Shown here one piece after another: positions 4,140 to 5,503 of a stretch of 5,503 nt of DNA. The notes under the pieces are model-generated. The model saw nothing but the letters and a program-made list of their open reading frames with translations, was not told where the DNA came from and made no database searches. Position 1 is the first letter of the stretch. Each line of letters begins with the position of its first letter. Origin of the DNA: an uncultured Chloroflexota bacterium (GTDB taxonomy: Bacteria; Chloroflexota; Anaerolineae; Promineifilales; Promineifilaceae); the NCBI GenBank assembly GCA_937958365.1, contig CALFEW010000570.1:1-5503 (forward strand). Direction: 5' to 3'. The translations under genes and the position numbers were made by a program.

Positions 4140-5503
4140 ATGTCCCCTAAAACCGAACCCATGTCCACCGCCGACGCCGTCTGGCTGCACATGGAAGACC
4201 CCACCAACCTCATGGTTGTCGTCGGCGTGATGTTGTTCGACGAACCGCTCGACGTTACCGCGCTGAAATCTACCCTGGCGACGCGCCTGGTGCGCTTTAA
4301 TCGCTTTCACCAACGCCTGAAAAAGAGCCGACGGCCGTTACGCCACCTGCAATGGGAAGACGATCCCCACTTCGACATCAGCGCCCACGTACACAGCCTG
4401 GCCCTGCCCGCCCCCGGCGATAAAGCCACCTTGCAGCACCTCATCGGCGATTTTGCCAGCACGCCGCTGGACATGAGCAAACCGCTGTGGCAGGTCCACC
4501 TGATCGAAGGCGTGAACGGGCAAGGCTGCGCGATGATTGTGCGCATCCACCACGCCATCGCTGATGGGCTGGCGTTGATTTACGTGCTGCTGTCGGTGCT
4601 GGATGAACAGCCGGACGCCATTTGGGTAGACGCCGAACCTGAGGCGGCAAATGGTTCGTTCTTTGGGCATTTGTTTCAGCCGGCGACCACGGCTCTGCAC
4701 ACCACGCGCAGGCTGACGGGCACGGCCGTTGCCCAAAGCCGCGACTTCATCACCCATCCCGGCAAAATAATGGACGCCGCCAAAACGGCCGGCGACCTGG
4801 CCTTCGCGTCGGCGCGGCTGCTGCGCCTGGGACCCGACGCCGACACCGTGCTGCGCGGCAAACTGGGCGTCGCCAAACGGCTGGCCTGGTCGGAACCCAT
4901 CCCGCTGTCCGTCGTTAAACTGATAGGCAAAAGCGGCGGCGCAACGGTCAACGACGTGCTGCTGACCACCCTGACCGGCACGCTGCGCCATTATCTGGCT
5001 TCTCGCGGCGAACCGGTGGACAATCTGGAAATTCGGGTGATGGCGCCGGTGGCGTTACGGCCGTTGTCCGAATCCGCCAACCTGGGCAATCATTTTGGCA
5101 ACGTCATCATCACCCTGCCCATTCACATCGCCGATCCGTGGGAACGGCTGCAAATCCTCAAGGAACGCATGGCCGCGCTCAAACAATCGCCAGAAGCCAC
5201 CATCATGCTTACCTCCATGTCGCTCATCGGCTACGCCCCCGGCGACCTGGCCAGCCGGTTGATCGAACTGTTCAGCAAAAGCTGCTCGGCTATTATGACC
5301 AACATACCGGGGCCACAACATGCTCTTTATCTCACCGGCGTGGAGTTGCAAAACGTGATGGTCTGGGGACCGCTCAGTGGGCGATTGGGCGTCAGCAGCA
5401 GCATCCTCAGCTATAACGGCCGTGTCATCCTGGGCATCATCAGCGACGCCAACCTCATCCCCGACCCTGACGCGCTGGTGGCCGCCTTCGGCGCAGAATT
5501 TGC
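4140..5503 (+). CDS. Wax ester synthase/diacylglycerol acyltransferase (WS/DGAT), C-terminus cut by right edge
   Basis: 454 codons are visible and the frame is open at the edge. This family usually runs about 450-480 residues, so only a short tail should be missing. The catalytic motif HHAIADG is at 137-143 (HHxxxDG, with His138 the likely general base). Other family marks are the N-terminal MSTADAVWLHMED at 8-20, PLW at 115-117, TVNDVLLTTL around Asn271-Asp272, NLGNHFGN at 314-321 and TNIPGP ending at 392. Together they cover the N-terminal acyltransferase domain and the C-terminal WSD domain. The enzyme joins acyl-CoA to a fatty alcohol or diacylglycerol to give wax ester or triacylglycerol at the inner membrane or lipid-body surface; substrate preference cannot be read here. 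There is no membrane segment. The gene has its own -10 box and a usable ribosome binding site. Four octamers lie inside, in all three frames. Confidence 0.95.
   Translation, partial: MSPKTEPMSTADAVWLHMEDPTNLMVVVGVMLFDEPLDVTALKSTLATRLVRFNRFHQRLKKSRRPLRHLQWEDDPHFDISAHVHSLALPAPGDKATLQHLIGDFASTPLDMSKPLWQVHLIEGVNGQGCAMIVRIHHAIADGLALIYVLLSVLDEQPDAIWVDAEPEAANGSFFGHLFQPATTALHTTRRLTGTAVAQSRDFITHPGKIMDAAKTAGDLAFASARLLRLGPDADTVLRGKLGVAKRLAWSEPIPLSVVKLIGKSGGATVNDVLLTTLTGTLRHYLASRGEPVDNLEIRVMAPVALRPLSESANLGNHFGNVIITLPIHIADPWERLQILKERMAALKQSPEATIMLTSMSLIGYAPGDLASRLIELFSKSCSAIMTNIPGPQHALYLTGVELQNVMVWGPLSGRLGVSSSILSYNGRVILGIISDANLIPDPDALVAAFGAEF

Larger units (their letters stand above)
43..5423. repeat. Dispersed palindrome ACGGCCGT, 19 copies
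   Basis: Copies start at 43, 148, 344, 755, 818, 845, 935, 1209, 1618, 1750, 2017, 2059, 2682, 3347, 4132, 4331, 4732, 5057 and 5416. Sixteen are in genes, read as Thr-Ala-Val (ten), Gly-Arg (four) or Arg-Pro (two); three are intergenic (1209, 2682, 4132). About seven further CGGCCG cores lack the A/T flanks, so the eight-base form is the favoured one. By my rough estimate at about 58% GC, chance would give some 0.1-0.2 copies. Some extend further, such as the 14-bp palindrome at 1206-1219. Confidence 0.95.

Noticed and set aside
4338..4991. Minus-strand open frame of 217 residues
   Set aside because: It lies wholly opposite the WS/DGAT gene, whose motifs are intact; its translation has no recognisable domain and is a shadow.

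Overview
The window looks like chromosomal DNA from a GC-rich bacterium, most likely a member of the Chloroflexota (Anaerolineae/Ardenticatenia type). This rests on the mix of families (a DUF3160 lipoprotein, a YciH/SUI1 protein with an N-terminal Cys cluster, a ParB/Srx-like protein, a bacterial wax-ester synthase/DGAT) and on a dense 8-bp palindrome, ACGGCCGT. The assignment is an inference, not a proof. There is no sign of a phage, plasmid, insertion sequence, CRISPR array or RNA gene.

Layout, left to right. (1) 1-1044, minus strand: N-terminal 348 codons of a secreted DUF3160 lipoprotein whose C-terminus lies beyond the left edge. (2) 1045-1284: divergent intergenic region with a palindromic -10 element, CATTATAATG, that could fire both ways. 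(3) 1285-2133, plus: calcineurin-like (YfcE-type) metallophosphoesterase. (4) 2132-2261: a 130-bp imperfect inverted repeat built from 7-bp tandem units, filling the gap between two convergent genes. (5) 2266-2622, minus: SUI1/YciH translation-factor homologue. (6) 2623-2793: divergent intergenic region with a promoter for the next gene. (7) 2794-4038, plus: 414-residue protein with a ParB/sulfiredoxin-like N-terminal part and two copies of a ~70-residue module. (8) 4039-4139: short promoter region. (9) 4140 to the right edge, plus: nearly complete WS/DGAT acyltransferase.

The genes do not form an obvious operon. Three intergenic regions carry a consensus TATAAT followed by GC, so the plus-strand genes are probably transcribed singly. 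The acyltransferase would make wax esters or triacylglycerol; the SUI1 protein concerns translation; the phosphoesterase and the ParB-like protein have no assignable pathway here.

The most striking features are at DNA level. I counted 19 copies of ACGGCCGT in 5.5 kb, in genes (all three reading frames) and between them, comparable in style to the cyanobacterial HIP1 palindrome. The heptamer-built hairpin resembles the short tandemly repeated (STRR-type) elements known from filamentous cyanobacteria.
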